A stretch of 64,000 nucleotides of DNA from Candidatus Poribacteria bacterium (GCA_022820835.1 JAJEET010000085.1:49177-113176); one strand, 5' to 3'. Positions 30,589 through 40,141 are shown, counted from the stretch's first letter. A program made the numbers and translations. The notes: a model not told the origin generated them from the sequence alone.

Positions 30589-33500
30589 CTATTCATCGAG
30601 CCGCTGCATCCACATTTGTGAAATTCGCGCCAAGATTGCGATATGGAGTTCTGGGTTATCGTCTACGTCAAACTTGTCGAATACTTTCCTGATTTCGTCT
30701 TCCATTTCAGTTGTTTGCGCATCAGCGGTCGGTGTCAACGTAACAACGCGTTCCTGTTCGGTTTGGTTCGGTGTTGTGATACCGACTCGTATGGGTTCAC
30801 CTGTTGATAATTCGGTGTGCGCTACTTTTTCATAAGACACCGCTTCAAAATGCCTGAATTTCCTTGCAAGTTGCGCGAGATTGCTTTCAAATTGTACTTT
30901 ATCAGTGTCTAACCACGTTGACGGTGGTTTTTTTGCGAGAAAAGTCGCGATTGCCTCAAGCCAGCCACTGAAACCGTGTCCGCCACTACAGATTTGGACT
31001 AAAAATCCTTTAAGGTCCATCTCAATTGTCACCGTTAGCAGCGGTTCCGCTCTGGCGACCAGTTCGGAACGGAGTTTTTCTGCTGTTTCTGCTGTTGGTG
31101 TCAAACCAAACGCCACCACCAACATCTGCTCAACGGAATTCAGCAAAACCTCATAAGCCTGTTCCAATTCAGAGAGCGCGTCCCGTAGGGCACTAAAGAA
31201 TTCCGATACCATTTCGGGACTTGTTACTGCCTCTGCGCCGAAACCTGAGAACCCGAACGCTTCCGGCAGCTGTTTAAAGAGCAGTTCATCAGGCTCACGG
31301 GCATTCAGGACAACTTTACGGAGATTCTTCGCGTTATCACTCAATTCCTGTGTTGTCAAGGTGTATTTCGGCAGTTGTGCAATCGTTTGTATTAACGGTG
31401 TAACGACTGTTAGCAGATCGGGCGTTTGAATTTCTGATGGTTGCTTAAATGCTCCCAAAAATTGAGAGAACAGATCCGAACGGACTCCAGTTATCCGAAA
31501 CCGTTTCAATTCAAATAGGTGCGGTGCTTTAAGAAACCTTTCAAAGACCGGCATCGACCAGTCTGCTATAAAGGATCCGTTTTCATAGAGTGCGATTTCT
31601 GTTTTGTAGTGTTGCATCACGGCACATAGAAGGATCGGAAGCGGGCCTTCCCGTACACCGAGCGGCGGATCCATCAAAGTTTCATAGAGTTTCACGACAG
31701 ATTGTCGTTCACCTTCAGACGCATCGAGAAAAGCCTCAATCGCTTTCCACGTGTGTTTTATCTCGGTTCTATCATCTGATTTCGGAGGGTAGAAACCCCA
31801 CACCCCCGCATTTTCGCGATGGATGCCTGTCTTTGAAAGAAGTGAGCGATAGATACTCATTTCAGCAGGATAGCCTGTGATACCGAGGTTCTCTTGGTCA
31901 CCATTTTCAAGCATCGCTTGGATAAGTTTCTTTCGTGCAGTCGTTACTGCCCCAGAGATTTTCCGTCGATTAATGAGTTCATTCCGAATAAGTGGTGTCT
32001 TGTGGTAAACCGTATCACAGATTCTGGATAGAAACTCGTTTCTCGTGCGTTGCGAATCAATATTGATTTCCTGTCCCTTGTGAAACCATCTGCAAGGTTC
32101 ATCAGTGTCGCTGCCAAAAATTTTTGCCAATTGATCTGCAACATCCCGTTCTGCTGCCACCCATCGGATTGATAGTTCACGCCTCGCTGTTGCATCGCTG
32201 TCGAGTTCAGGCGTGTTGTCCGAAATCCAGTGCAGGCACGCGAGTTCAGTGACAGCATCGCGGAGAAAACGGGTGGCGTGTGGGATACCGATCAGCACGT
32301 TTTGACGTTCCGTCAAGTCTTTTCTATTCGTTTTTTTGATGAACTGATTTATTTCATCTTTACCTTCGGGCAGTGCATAGAGTACAAGACCGTCGGCATC
32401 ACCGATCGGTTCACTCAGGTTCGCGTCAAAGTTTTCGAGATCGGTGTACCGAACCTCAAAATAGCGGAGCGTGCCTTTCTCAAACAGGTGTCGACGCGCA
32501 ATCAAGGGCCGCGGCGGTGTCAGTTTTGACAAATAATTCGTAAGCGTTTCGTTTGGATCGAGGTGTCCTTCCGCTTCGTGCGACAACGCTTCGATATCGA
32601 GGTCGCTCCCCTCCCACAACGCATAGACATCGTTATACCGACGGTAGATAACAATTGAGCGTTTTTCCAGTGTCTTTAGTGCAGTGTTAAATTCGTGATC
32701 GAATTCTGCTGTGTAATCATTTAAGGCATAACGCAGGATTCGTTTGGAGGCTTTCAGGTTCGTACTCGCCTCGCCGATAATACTGAGCAATCCGATCGTC
32801 TTAATGAGTTTCACCAGTGTCGGTGATGGGTCCGTCAGTCGGTTAATAGCCATCTCAATCTCGACCCACTTATCCCCGTCGCGTGAGGCGTAAAGCCGGT
32901 TCGCTATGGTGGTGTTGAGGTAATCGTAAAGGTCCGCAACGGACAACATCGGCAGCACACTTCCGTCATAGTGCTGATTTGAAAGAAAATCTTGTAATCC
33001 GTGCGGTTCGCTTGAACACAAAAAAGCAAAAAGCGAACGTTCATTCTGTGCGAACCGTCGGAAGATTGGACCGATGATAAGTGCTACGGTCGGGTGGAGT
33101 GGTAGACAGTCTTGTAAGAGTTCGCTGAATTCATCGACTTTCAGTTGAATGGGTTTGAGGTCTAATTCGATAGGAACGGATAGACCTTCTTTCTCACGTC
33201 CTGATTTATCCTGAATAGCAGACGCAATCAGGCGGAGTATCTGTTCAGCGGGTTCGACGAACGCTATATCTTCAAACCGTCCGTGTACCTTTGCCCATTC
33301 CTCGCGCTGTGATTTCGCGAGCCGATGTGCATATTGTTCAAAAGCTTGATGTAGAATTGTCAGTAAGAATAGTGGTGTCTGCGTACTTCGTGTGGCAAAT
33401 TCGGCAAGCGTCTGTAAAACAAAAACATCGCCTTGTGTTGGAGATTGTGCAGCGTATTCAAGAAATTTCCCGAGTTCGTCAATCACTAACAGGAGACCGC

Positions 33501-34089
33501 TGCCGCCATTTTTGGCGATATAATGTGTTGCAGACTCGAATAGTTCGGTGATTTCAGATGCACTCGGAATTTCCCCGTGTTCCGCCATTTTCGACAGATT
33601 TTTGATTTTCCGATGCAGCGAGCTGCGCGAAGATGTACCGTTAAAAGTGGTGATGCCGCGTTCTAACCCCCGCAGGAGTGCGAGTGTAATCGGCGCGCGT
33701 TCACCAGAGATTAGCACTGGGCAAAACCCTGATACTGTTTCCTTTCCGTTACCGTTCGCAGTGACAAAGCGTTCGTATAGTGAACCATCGCCACGTTTTA
33801 GGAGTCCTAAGGCTTGTTGCGTTGTCGGAGCGTCAGGATTTCCGAACAACTTCGCAGCGAAAAGCGCGAACGCTGATTTTCCTGAACCGTAAGGACCGGT
33901 GAGGGACCAGGCTTTAGAGGTTGCTTCATTCTCTTGTGCAGAGATCAGACGGGTGAGAGTCTCTCGCGCTTTGACAGTTACAATATAACCCTCTAACGCG
34001 TTTTCGGTATAAAAATCGCGTTCCAGATGTATAGAACGCTGAAAACGCTCTGTGATGTTAAAGATATCTGACAAGCGAGTGTTAACCAT
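30589..34089 (-). CDS. Large P-loop ATPase (SspC/BrxC-like by context)
   Basis: 1166 aa; SLTGPYGSGKSAFALFAAKLF Walker A, GGSGLLLVIDELGKFLEYAA Walker B; between DUF4007 and PAPS-reductase genes. Confidence 0.7.
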   Translation of the reverse strand: MVNTRLSDIFNITERFQRSIHLERDFYTENALEGYIVTVKARETLTRLISAQENEATSKAWSLTGPYGSGKSAFALFAAKLFGNPDAPTTQQALGLLKRGDGSLYERFVTANGNGKETVSGFCPVLISGERAPITLALLRGLERGITTFNGTSSRSSLHRKIKNLSKMAEHGEIPSASEITELFESATHYIAKNGGSGLLLVIDELGKFLEYAAQSPTQGDVFVLQTLAEFATRSTQTPLFLLTILHQAFEQYAHRLAKSQREEWAKVHGRFEDIAFVEPAEQILRLIASAIQDKSGREKEGLSVPIELDLKPIQLKVDEFSELLQDCLPLHPTVALIIGPIFRRFAQNERSLFAFLCSSEPHGLQDFLSNQHYDGSVLPMLSVADLYDYLNTTIANRLYASRDGDKWVEIEMAINRLTDPSPTLVKLIKTIGLLSIIGEASTNLKASKRILRYALNDYTAEFDHEFNTALKTLEKRSIVIYRRYNDVYALWEGSDLDIEALSHEAEGHLDPNETLTNYLSKLTPPRPLIARRHLFEKGTLRYFEVRYTDLENFDANLSEPIGDADGLVLYALPEGKDEINQFIKKTNRKDLTERQNVLIGIPHATRFLRDAVTELACLHWISDNTPELDSDATARRELSIRWVAAERDVADQLAKIFGSDTDEPCRWFHKGQEINIDSQRTRNEFLSRICDTVYHKTPLIRNELINRRKISGAVTTARKKLIQAMLENGDQENLGITGYPAEMSIYRSLLSKTGIHRENAGVWGFYPPKSDDRTEIKHTWKAIEAFLDASEGERQSVVKLYETLMDPPLGVREGPLPILLCAVMQHYKTEIALYENGSFIADWSMPVFERFLKAPHLFELKRFRITGVRSDLFSQFLGAFKQPSEIQTPDLLTVVTPLIQTIAQLPKYTLTTQELSDNAKNLRKVVLNAREPDELLFKQLPEAFGFSGFGAEAVTSPEMVSEFFSALRDALSELEQAYEVLLNSVEQMLVVAFGLTPTAETAEKLRSELVARAEPLLTVTIEMDLKGFLVQICSGGHGFSGWLEAIATFLAKKPPSTWLDTDKVQFESNLAQLARKFRHFEAVSYEKVAHTELSTGEPIRVGITTPNQTEQERVVTLTPTADAQTTEMEDEIRKVFDKFDVDDNPELHIAILARISQMWMQRLDE

Positions 34090-35053
34090 AATACCTCTCT
34101 AAAAGTGCCATCTGATTTAAAGCTCTATGTCGATACAGCTGCTTGAGACCTGTTGTTTCATCGTATTGCAATGCGCCGTCTGTGAGTTGCTCAAGGTTTT
34201 CGAGATAGGTCGTCATCGTATCCTCATCTAATCTGAAAACCCGTCCGGGACTTGCGGGTGCGTACATCAAATCTGAGAACGTAAGTGATTCTCCCCACAA
34301 GAGGCGACTTTCCCAAAACGTATCTATTGCCCACGCAATGACTTCAATGGGTAGTGTCTCTTTGTCGCCTCGCTGAAATTCATAACCTTCGCCATCCGGT
34401 AATTCAGCAATTAGATTCAGTTCAACGAGCGGACAGTCAAAGGTTTCCTCAACAACACTATCGCTATAACGTGATTGGCAGTAGGTTCGGATAAAGCAAT
34501 TGACATCCCGCCGCAGTGTGTTTTCAGAAATAGGTCGCATAGACTGTTTCTGCTGTCGCGCCCATTCATATACTTTTCTGGCGAATATTGAGGGTGTGAA
34601 TTGGTTACCTCTTAGAATATTAAATGCCCAATACCATGCTGTCGCCAGATTGGTATTGGTCGCGATCTGCCAATGAATCAACCACAGCGTTGCTGGATCG
34701 TCAAGGTATGGGTCGAATCCGTTTTCGCTAAAAATGGCTTTGCCGAGCTCCGTAGCCGCGAATTGCCCGCGGCGATAGACGGTTCCCTTCTCACTAAGCT
34801 GTATCGTGATTTGCGTCGGTTGACCTGTCCTTTCTGCAATGAGTCCCGATACGCGACACCAGTGTCGAATGGAGCTCACCATGTTTTTTCCGACACCCAA
34901 AATAACGGAAGCGTCCTCTGATGAGAAGACGGTTGAATCTGCTATTACAGCATCAATCCCCTTTTTTAACCATGTATACCGGAACGGAAAGGTCTGGTGT
35001 CCTGAGAAGGATGGCGTAATTGGCTGTGGGATGATGGAGCGTGTGTTATTCAA
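34082..35053 (-). CDS. DUF4007-family protein (SspB-like by context)
   Basis: PSFSGHQTFPFRYTWLKKGIDAV and ILGVGKNMVSSIRHWCRVSGLI; overlaps the ATPase gene by 8 bp. Confidence 0.8.
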   Translation of the reverse strand: MNNTRSIIPQPITPSFSGHQTFPFRYTWLKKGIDAVIADSTVFSSEDASVILGVGKNMVSSIRHWCRVSGLIAERTGQPTQITIQLSEKGTVYRRGQFAATELGKAIFSENGFDPYLDDPATLWLIHWQIATNTNLATAWYWAFNILRGNQFTPSIFARKVYEWARQQKQSMRPISENTLRRDVNCFIRTYCQSRYSDSVVEETFDCPLVELNLIAELPDGEGYEFQRGDKETLPIEVIAWAIDTFWESRLLWGESLTFSDLMYAPASPGRVFRLDEDTMTTYLENLEQLTDGALQYDETTGLKQLYRHRALNQMALLERYYG

Positions 35054-35227
35054 ATTTCACCCCCTGACGCGAATGGAGATATGGGGAGAAAGATTGACGT
35101 AACAGCAGCAGATATGACAACAAAAAACCCCGCATCGGGTGCCATTGTCCGAAATGGCGCGCGGACGCGGAGCATTGGTAAACGCTGTAGATATTTTTTA
35201 TACTTAAATACTTATTATTTGTAAAGT

Positions 35228-35237
35228 GGGGGGGGGG
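35228..35237. repeat. G10 homopolymer between HNH and DUF4007 genes
   Basis: aaagtggggggggggcag. Confidence 0.95.
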
Positions 35238-35475
35238 CAGATTGCTTGTTAATGTTCAAGCTTATTGGACGTATGGGAGCAAAGGACGCGCGGAAGCAAG
35301 TATCATCCGGGCCATGGAGTGTATTCGCTGCAGTGTTTATATTTCGATTTTTCATTACGTTTACTGATTAGGTATCTAAAATATGAAATTTGGTTGTATT
35401 GTATCTTAAACTGGAGTGAGAGATTCCAGTTTATTCAACATTAACTTAGATTTTAACACAATTATGTTTTAAATG

Positions 35476-36363
35476 TCAAATTTTTTCGCGATAAGGTCCT
35501 TTGAATTCTTCTCTAAAGTGCCGATCTATGAAATTTATGCGAGGGTAATACATTTGACTCTGAGGATAATTAATTTTCTTCCCATGAAAACGCATCAACC
35601 ATTTACCGAAACCTGTTGATCCGTTTGCATACTCAGACACGAGTATTTCTAACTGATCCGACAATGTAAAGACCCCACGGTCGAATAACTTATGGTGTAG
35701 TGAACAGAGAGCTAAACCATTTTCTTCTGTATCAGGTCCGCCTTTCTCACGGGGCAGGATGTGCGCGGCTTCCAGTGCAACTGGTTGATGTTGCAATTTT
35801 ACATCAAAACCACAAACAGCACATTTATATTCATAGGCTCTCAGGACATTTTCGCGAAAGTTTGGGTCACGTTTTTGTCGATTAGGAGTATGGAAGGGGT
35901 ACTCAAGTCCAACAGCCTGTGAAATATCCTCGTGTATTGAAGAACGAAAATGATCAAGCATATTTTCGCTTATTTCTAAAGCAAGGCTGGAATCGCTCTG
36001 TAGGTGATCAACAATTACTTTGCGGAATCCTCCAGAGGCATTGTGGCATTTTAGATCGGTGATGTGGGCATCCCCTTTGGATGTTTGACCGATGAGTTTG
36101 GCATTGGTTACCTTCCAAACTTTATCCTCGCGTAAGCGCCAAAACGGATAGTGGGGCCGAGGTTTCGACTGATCTGTCCCAAATTCGCGTAGTAATTCTG
36201 AAAGTTTTTTTTCTATTTCGGTGTATGGTATAAGTTGATTTTCTCCGCGTTGCAATTTGCCAATTGCGTACAGGACTAGAAGAGGCTTGTGAGGTGCTAC
36301 TTTATTTCCTCTTTTCCATACTTTTAGGCTCTTAAATTTCTCAATAATATCTTCTCTTGTCAT
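35476..36363 (-). CDS. HNH endonuclease with N-terminal sulfur-binding-domain-like region (ScoMcrA/PT-dependent restriction endonuclease-like)
   Basis: N-term KVAPHKPLLVLYAIGKLQRGENQLIPYTEIEKKL...RPHYPFWRLREDKVWKV; HNH CAVCGFDVKLQHQPVALEAAHILPREKGGPDTEENGLALCSLHHKLFDRG. Confidence 0.85.
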   Translation of the reverse strand: MTREDIIEKFKSLKVWKRGNKVAPHKPLLVLYAIGKLQRGENQLIPYTEIEKKLSELLREFGTDQSKPRPHYPFWRLREDKVWKVTNAKLIGQTSKGDAHITDLKCHNASGGFRKVIVDHLQSDSSLALEISENMLDHFRSSIHEDISQAVGLEYPFHTPNRQKRDPNFRENVLRAYEYKCAVCGFDVKLQHQPVALEAAHILPREKGGPDTEENGLALCSLHHKLFDRGVFTLSDQLEILVSEYANGSTGFGKWLMRFHGKKINYPQSQMYYPRINFIDRHFREEFKGPYREKI

Positions 36364-36416
36364 TTCACTTTACCATGTTTTAAGGGTATACTTCGGTAGG
36401 TATAGAATATTACAGG

Positions 36417-36917
36417 TTACGACTTTGTAGGTGGTATCGTGATGCTTTCCTTAGTAACTCGGATCAAGAAACGCAGTGCCTTGTTCACAGACGCAGCGTC
36501 CGGATATGCCTCGATGACATCAGGTTCTAACTTGATGATAGAATTATCAAGCTGCTTAGACCCGCGGTCTAAAGGCTTCGTTGGTAAGTTGTAAGAATAT
36601 GTCCTTCTGTTTTCTCTCGTGGCTTGGATCAGGTGTCGCAATGCTTCGTTGGCAGTAGAAGCGTCTGAAAATACCGCAGCGACATCGGGTTCTAACTGGA
36701 CAAAGTTACCGAACTGCTTGCGCGCAGGACCGAATTTTCGTACCCGCAAGTTTTTCAGATCGTACTCTGGACGGAGTTCATCGTGTATTATGGTTTTGTC
36801 CTTCTTTATACGTTTCTCTTTTCTAACAGGCAGTTCGCCTCCCCTCCTAAGGATGGATTTATTATAACCTATATTAAGAAAAAAGTCAACGGTTGTATAG
36901 AGTTGCGTCAGAGGCAT
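36417..36917 (-). CDS. Hypothetical protein with two copies of a ~40 aa repeat
   Basis: ARKQFGNFVQLEPDVAAVFSDASTANEALRHLIQATREN / GSKQLDNSIIKLEPDVIEAYPDAASVNKALRFLIRVTKES. Confidence 0.65.
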   Translation of the reverse strand: MPLTQLYTTVDFFLNIGYNKSILRRGGELPVRKEKRIKKDKTIIHDELRPEYDLKNLRVRKFGPARKQFGNFVQLEPDVAAVFSDASTANEALRHLIQATRENRRTYSYNLPTKPLDRGSKQLDNSIIKLEPDVIEAYPDAASVNKALRFLIRVTKESITIPPTKS

Positions 36918-36957
36918 TCGATTTTCAGAAATTATTGGGTTTCACGTCTTTTTTATC

Positions 36958-37108
36958 GGACGGACGCAATTTTGACTACGGTCTGTTCTGTTAGATGAGA
37001 TTTCTCGGAAAAGATAGTGTTCTGGTAGCACGATGCACTTCGCATCTGGGCGAGTACGCCGCAAAACTGGGAAGTTTGTGGTACAAAAGAGCAGCATGCG
37101 TAAGTTCT
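36958..37108. mobile_element. MITE-like element, family AGGACTTACGCA, copy 2
   Basis: ggacggacgcaattttgac...gatgcacttcgcatc...aaactgggaagttt...catgcgtaagttct. Confidence 0.75.
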
Positions 37109-37191
37109 ATTTTATTTCGTCCGGCTTGGTTAGGAAACTGTACGGTAGGTGTCGATTTAGAGATTTTTCATGGTATTTTGTAGGAAGGTCT

Positions 37192-37442
37192 CTACACATA
37201 TCGCCCCTACGGGGCTTAGGTTTTTTGGTCAGACGGTGCTATAAACATTGCGTCGCTACGCGACTGAAGAGGTTTTTGAAGTCCAAAATCTTTTGATGGA
37301 GGTCTGCGAGTGTCCCGGTCGCTACGGGACTGAAGAGGTTTTTTGAAGGTTTCAAGGTTTCTGTGTAAAATCTGGTTCCCCTTCCCAGTAACGGGTGGGA
37401 TGGAAACCTCGGCTTTCGGTTGCAAACCGAACCTACCGGGCC
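37192..37442. repeat. Composite dispersed repeat with several ...CTACGG... hairpins and a GGTGGGATGGAAACCTCGGCTTTCGGTT tail, copy 1
   Basis: Long near-identical match to 63665-63855. Confidence 0.85.
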
Positions 37443-37581
37443 TGGAGTGAAAAGTTGATTAGGATCCGGTTCGGTTGGAATGCAGGTCGCAACCCCCCTT
37501 TATCCCCCCTTATCAGGGGGGAAGGTGAGTACGCTGCAAAACCTGACCTACCGGGTCTGGGGGTGAAAAATTGATATTCGC

Positions 37582-37610
37582 TTGACATCGCTAACCTGCT
37601 GTGGTATTAT
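37582..37610 (+). promoter_or_regulatory. Strong sigma70-type promoter
   Basis: TTGACA (37582-37587), 17 bp spacer, TATTAT (37605-37610), upstream of the 37655 ORF. Confidence 0.7.
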
Positions 37611-37654
37611 GCTATATGAAGTTATAGCGTGTTTTATCTCAACATTGGAGGCGA

Positions 37655-38152
37655 ATGATGCGAAATGATAAACGTTTACGAAAACTGTCCGCACACAGCT
37701 GGATAAAACGAGCCGTCGGGATCCTGGTATGCGTCGCGTTCTTTGGCGTGATTGCGTCGGCACAGAAGCGCAGCGACGACGATACCGAAGGGATTACCTT
37801 AGCGGACCTCGGCGTAACAGCGGCACAGAAAACTGAACTTGAGACGCTCTGGAAATTGAAACGCCGGAAACAGATTCAGGCGGTCGAGGACCTGAAGACG
37901 CTAAACCGGCTTGCGAAGGATACACTCGCTAAAGAGACAGATATTCAGGAGACACTCATCGAATTTCGCACGAAACGTAAAGCGGCACAGCAGAAGATTG
38001 AGAAGATTGAGGAAGGCTTGCTAAAGACGCTGCCGATCCGCGCACAACTCCACCTAACACTTTTGGGGGTGTTGGATAACGGCATCCCACCGAGAGTACC
38101 GAAGTCGCAAACTGATAAGAAAACGGACGGAACATCACAGCAGCAAAAATAA
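37655..38152 (+). CDS. Secreted/periplasmic Spy/CpxP-like small protein
   Basis: N-terminal signal-like segment VGILVCVAFFGVIASAQ followed by charged helical region. Confidence 0.5.
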   Translation: MMRNDKRLRKLSAHSWIKRAVGILVCVAFFGVIASAQKRSDDDTEGITLADLGVTAAQKTELETLWKLKRRKQIQAVEDLKTLNRLAKDTLAKETDIQETLIEFRTKRKAAQQKIEKIEEGLLKTLPIRAQLHLTLLGVLDNGIPPRVPKSQTDKKTDGTSQQQK

Positions 38153-38157
38153 AAAAG

Positions 38158-38230
<73 letters not shown>

Positions 38231-38271
38231 ACATTCATAGATTATTTAATTATACCGTACATCTCCAAGGA

Positions 38272-39138
38272 ATGCAAGAAAAAATTACTTTTCCCAGAAA
38301 AATGGCGAATCGTCCGAATAAGGATCCGTTTTTCGCTTTCGCGAACCTCGACGATCGTGAAGTGGAACTCGCACGTGGCGCGCTCCTTATCGCGCAAAGC
38401 GAGTATCCCGAACTCGATATCGATGCATCCCTCCAGCAACTCGATGAAATGGCGGAAGCTGTTCGCTCGCAGATTCAGGAGGCGATGCCGCCGGAGCAAC
38501 GCGTTGCGGCACTCAATCAATACCTCTTCACAGAGAAGGGGTTTACTGGTAACAGCGATAACTACTACGCTTTGGGCAACAATTTCCTCAACGTTGTGCT
38601 GGAAAAAAAGACGGGGATCCCGATTACGTTAGCGGTTGTGTATATTGAAGTCGGTAGACGTGCCGGGTTACCGCTTGTCGGCATCAACTTTCCGAGCCAT
38701 TTCCTTGTCAAGTACCAACTCGAACATTTAGAGATTTTTCTTGATGTGTTTGAAGATGGTGTCTGTATGACCGATGATATGCTCGAAGCGAAACTTGAGG
38801 CGAACTTTGAGGGTCCCGTCCGCTTAGAACAGGCGATGTTAGCCGAAGCCACAGATAAGGAAATCTTGGCGCGTATTTTGCGGAACCTGACGCGCACCTA
38901 TACGCTCCTTGAGCAGTACGACAAAGCGGTTACCGCTTCTGAACGGATTACGTGGTTGCTCCCGAACGCCATCGGCGATTACCGAATGCTCGGCTATCTG
39001 TATTACAAGACGCACGCGTATAGCCAGAGCATCACCGCTTTTGAAACATACCTTCGACTCGCTGATATAGCACCCGATACCGAAGAAATCGAACAGAACA
39101 TACAGCACCTCCAGAGACTATTGGCGCGCCTGAATTAA
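38272..39138 (+). CDS. Transglutaminase-like / SirB1-family protein with TPR-like C-terminus
   Basis: NQYLFTEKGFTGNSDNYYALGNNFLNVVLEKKTGIPITLAVVYIEVGRRAGLPLVGINFPSHFLVKY. Confidence 0.92.
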   Translation: MQEKITFPRKMANRPNKDPFFAFANLDDREVELARGALLIAQSEYPELDIDASLQQLDEMAEAVRSQIQEAMPPEQRVAALNQYLFTEKGFTGNSDNYYALGNNFLNVVLEKKTGIPITLAVVYIEVGRRAGLPLVGINFPSHFLVKYQLEHLEIFLDVFEDGVCMTDDMLEAKLEANFEGPVRLEQAMLAEATDKEILARILRNLTRTYTLLEQYDKAVTASERITWLLPNAIGDYRMLGYLYYKTHAYSQSITAFETYLRLADIAPDTEEIEQNIQHLQRLLARLN

Positions 39139-39161
39139 ACTTCAGAATTCATTTAGAATAT

Positions 39162-39842
39162 ATGAAAATTTTAGGTATTGATACTTCAACGCCTATCGGC
39201 AGTGTTGCCTTGATAGACGGCGAAAACTTGGTTGCAGAGCATACACTCAATATCGTGCAAGCGCACTCCTCCAGACTTATGCCCGCGATTGATACTGTGC
39301 TGAAATGGAGCGACATCACGGCAGCAGATTTAGATGGGTGTGCTGTCGGTGTCGGACCTGGGTCGTTTACGGGTGTCCGTATCGGTGTTGCAACGGTAAA
39401 GTCTATATGCTATGCGCTCGATAAACCGATTGTCGGTGTTTCAACGTTGGAGGCGGTCGCTTATAACCTCCGATGGACAAACGGGGTTATTTGTCCGCTC
39501 TTTGACGCTCGACGGAGTGAAATCTACGGTGCCATTTTTGAAGGCGGAACCGAATGGCAACGCCTCAGCGAGGAGCTCTGCTTATCCATTGACGCTTTCC
39601 TTGATCGTCTTGGGACGCACACTGCTTCGGATTGCCCTATTAACTTCGTTGGCGATGGGTTGTTCACCTACGGAGAGGCAGTCCGTGAAAGGCTCGGTGA
39701 GAGAGCTCTTTTTGCGGATGCTATTTTCAATGTCCCCCGCGGCGCAACGATTGCCTGTCTTGGCGCGCAACGCCTACAGCACGGAGAAGGTGATAGCTAC
39801 TGGACTTTGGTGCCAAATTATGTTAGAATTGGATTATATTGA
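39162..39842 (+). CDS. tsaB: tRNA threonylcarbamoyladenosine biosynthesis protein TsaB
   Basis: MKILGIDTSTPIGSVALIDG, GVGPGSFTGVRIGVATVKSICYALDKPIVGVSTLEAVA. Confidence 0.95.
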   Translation: MKILGIDTSTPIGSVALIDGENLVAEHTLNIVQAHSSRLMPAIDTVLKWSDITAADLDGCAVGVGPGSFTGVRIGVATVKSICYALDKPIVGVSTLEAVAYNLRWTNGVICPLFDARRSEIYGAIFEGGTEWQRLSEELCLSIDAFLDRLGTHTASDCPINFVGDGLFTYGEAVRERLGERALFADAIFNVPRGATIACLGAQRLQHGEGDSYWTLVPNYVRIGLY

Positions 39843-39868
39843 GTCAGGCACATTTTTTTGAGTAAACC

Positions 39869-40141
39869 ATGTATATCAGCAGATTGGAATGGGATGACTA
39901 TCGCATTGAACATATTGCTCGGCATAACGTAGAACCGGATGAAGTATGGGAGGTCTGTGAAGACCCACACCATTTGGCCCGTCGTCACGGGCAAAATCGG
40001 TATCTTGTTTATGGACAAACAGCAGATGGACGATATTTATTTATTGTCTTAGAAGGTATCCGAGGAACTATGTATAAACCTATTACCGCACGAGATATGA
40101 CCGTTCGGGAAAAACAAAACTTTAGGAGGCGCAGAAGATGA
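39869..40141 (+). CDS. BrnT-family toxin-like
   Basis: RIEHIARHNVEPDEVWEVCEDPHH...YLVYGQTADGRYLFIVLEGIRGTMYKPITARDMTVREKQNFRRRR. Confidence 0.72.
   Translation: MYISRLEWDDYRIEHIARHNVEPDEVWEVCEDPHHLARRHGQNRYLVYGQTADGRYLFIVLEGIRGTMYKPITARDMTVREKQNFRRRRR

Noticed and set aside
31590-33892. Plus-strand ORFs within the 1166 aa ATPase gene
   Set aside because: Antisense frames with no recognisable motifs.
22897-35053. BREX type 4 or DISARM assignment
   Set aside because: PAPS reductase, BrxC-like ATPase and PLD/helicase parts are suggestive, but no PglZ, BrxL or DNA methyltransferase is present; DUF4007 and DGQHR/DndD point to phosphorothioation systems.
36995-37296. ORFs 36995-37183 and 37033-37296
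   Set aside because: Overlap MITE and composite repeat; no domain-like sequence.
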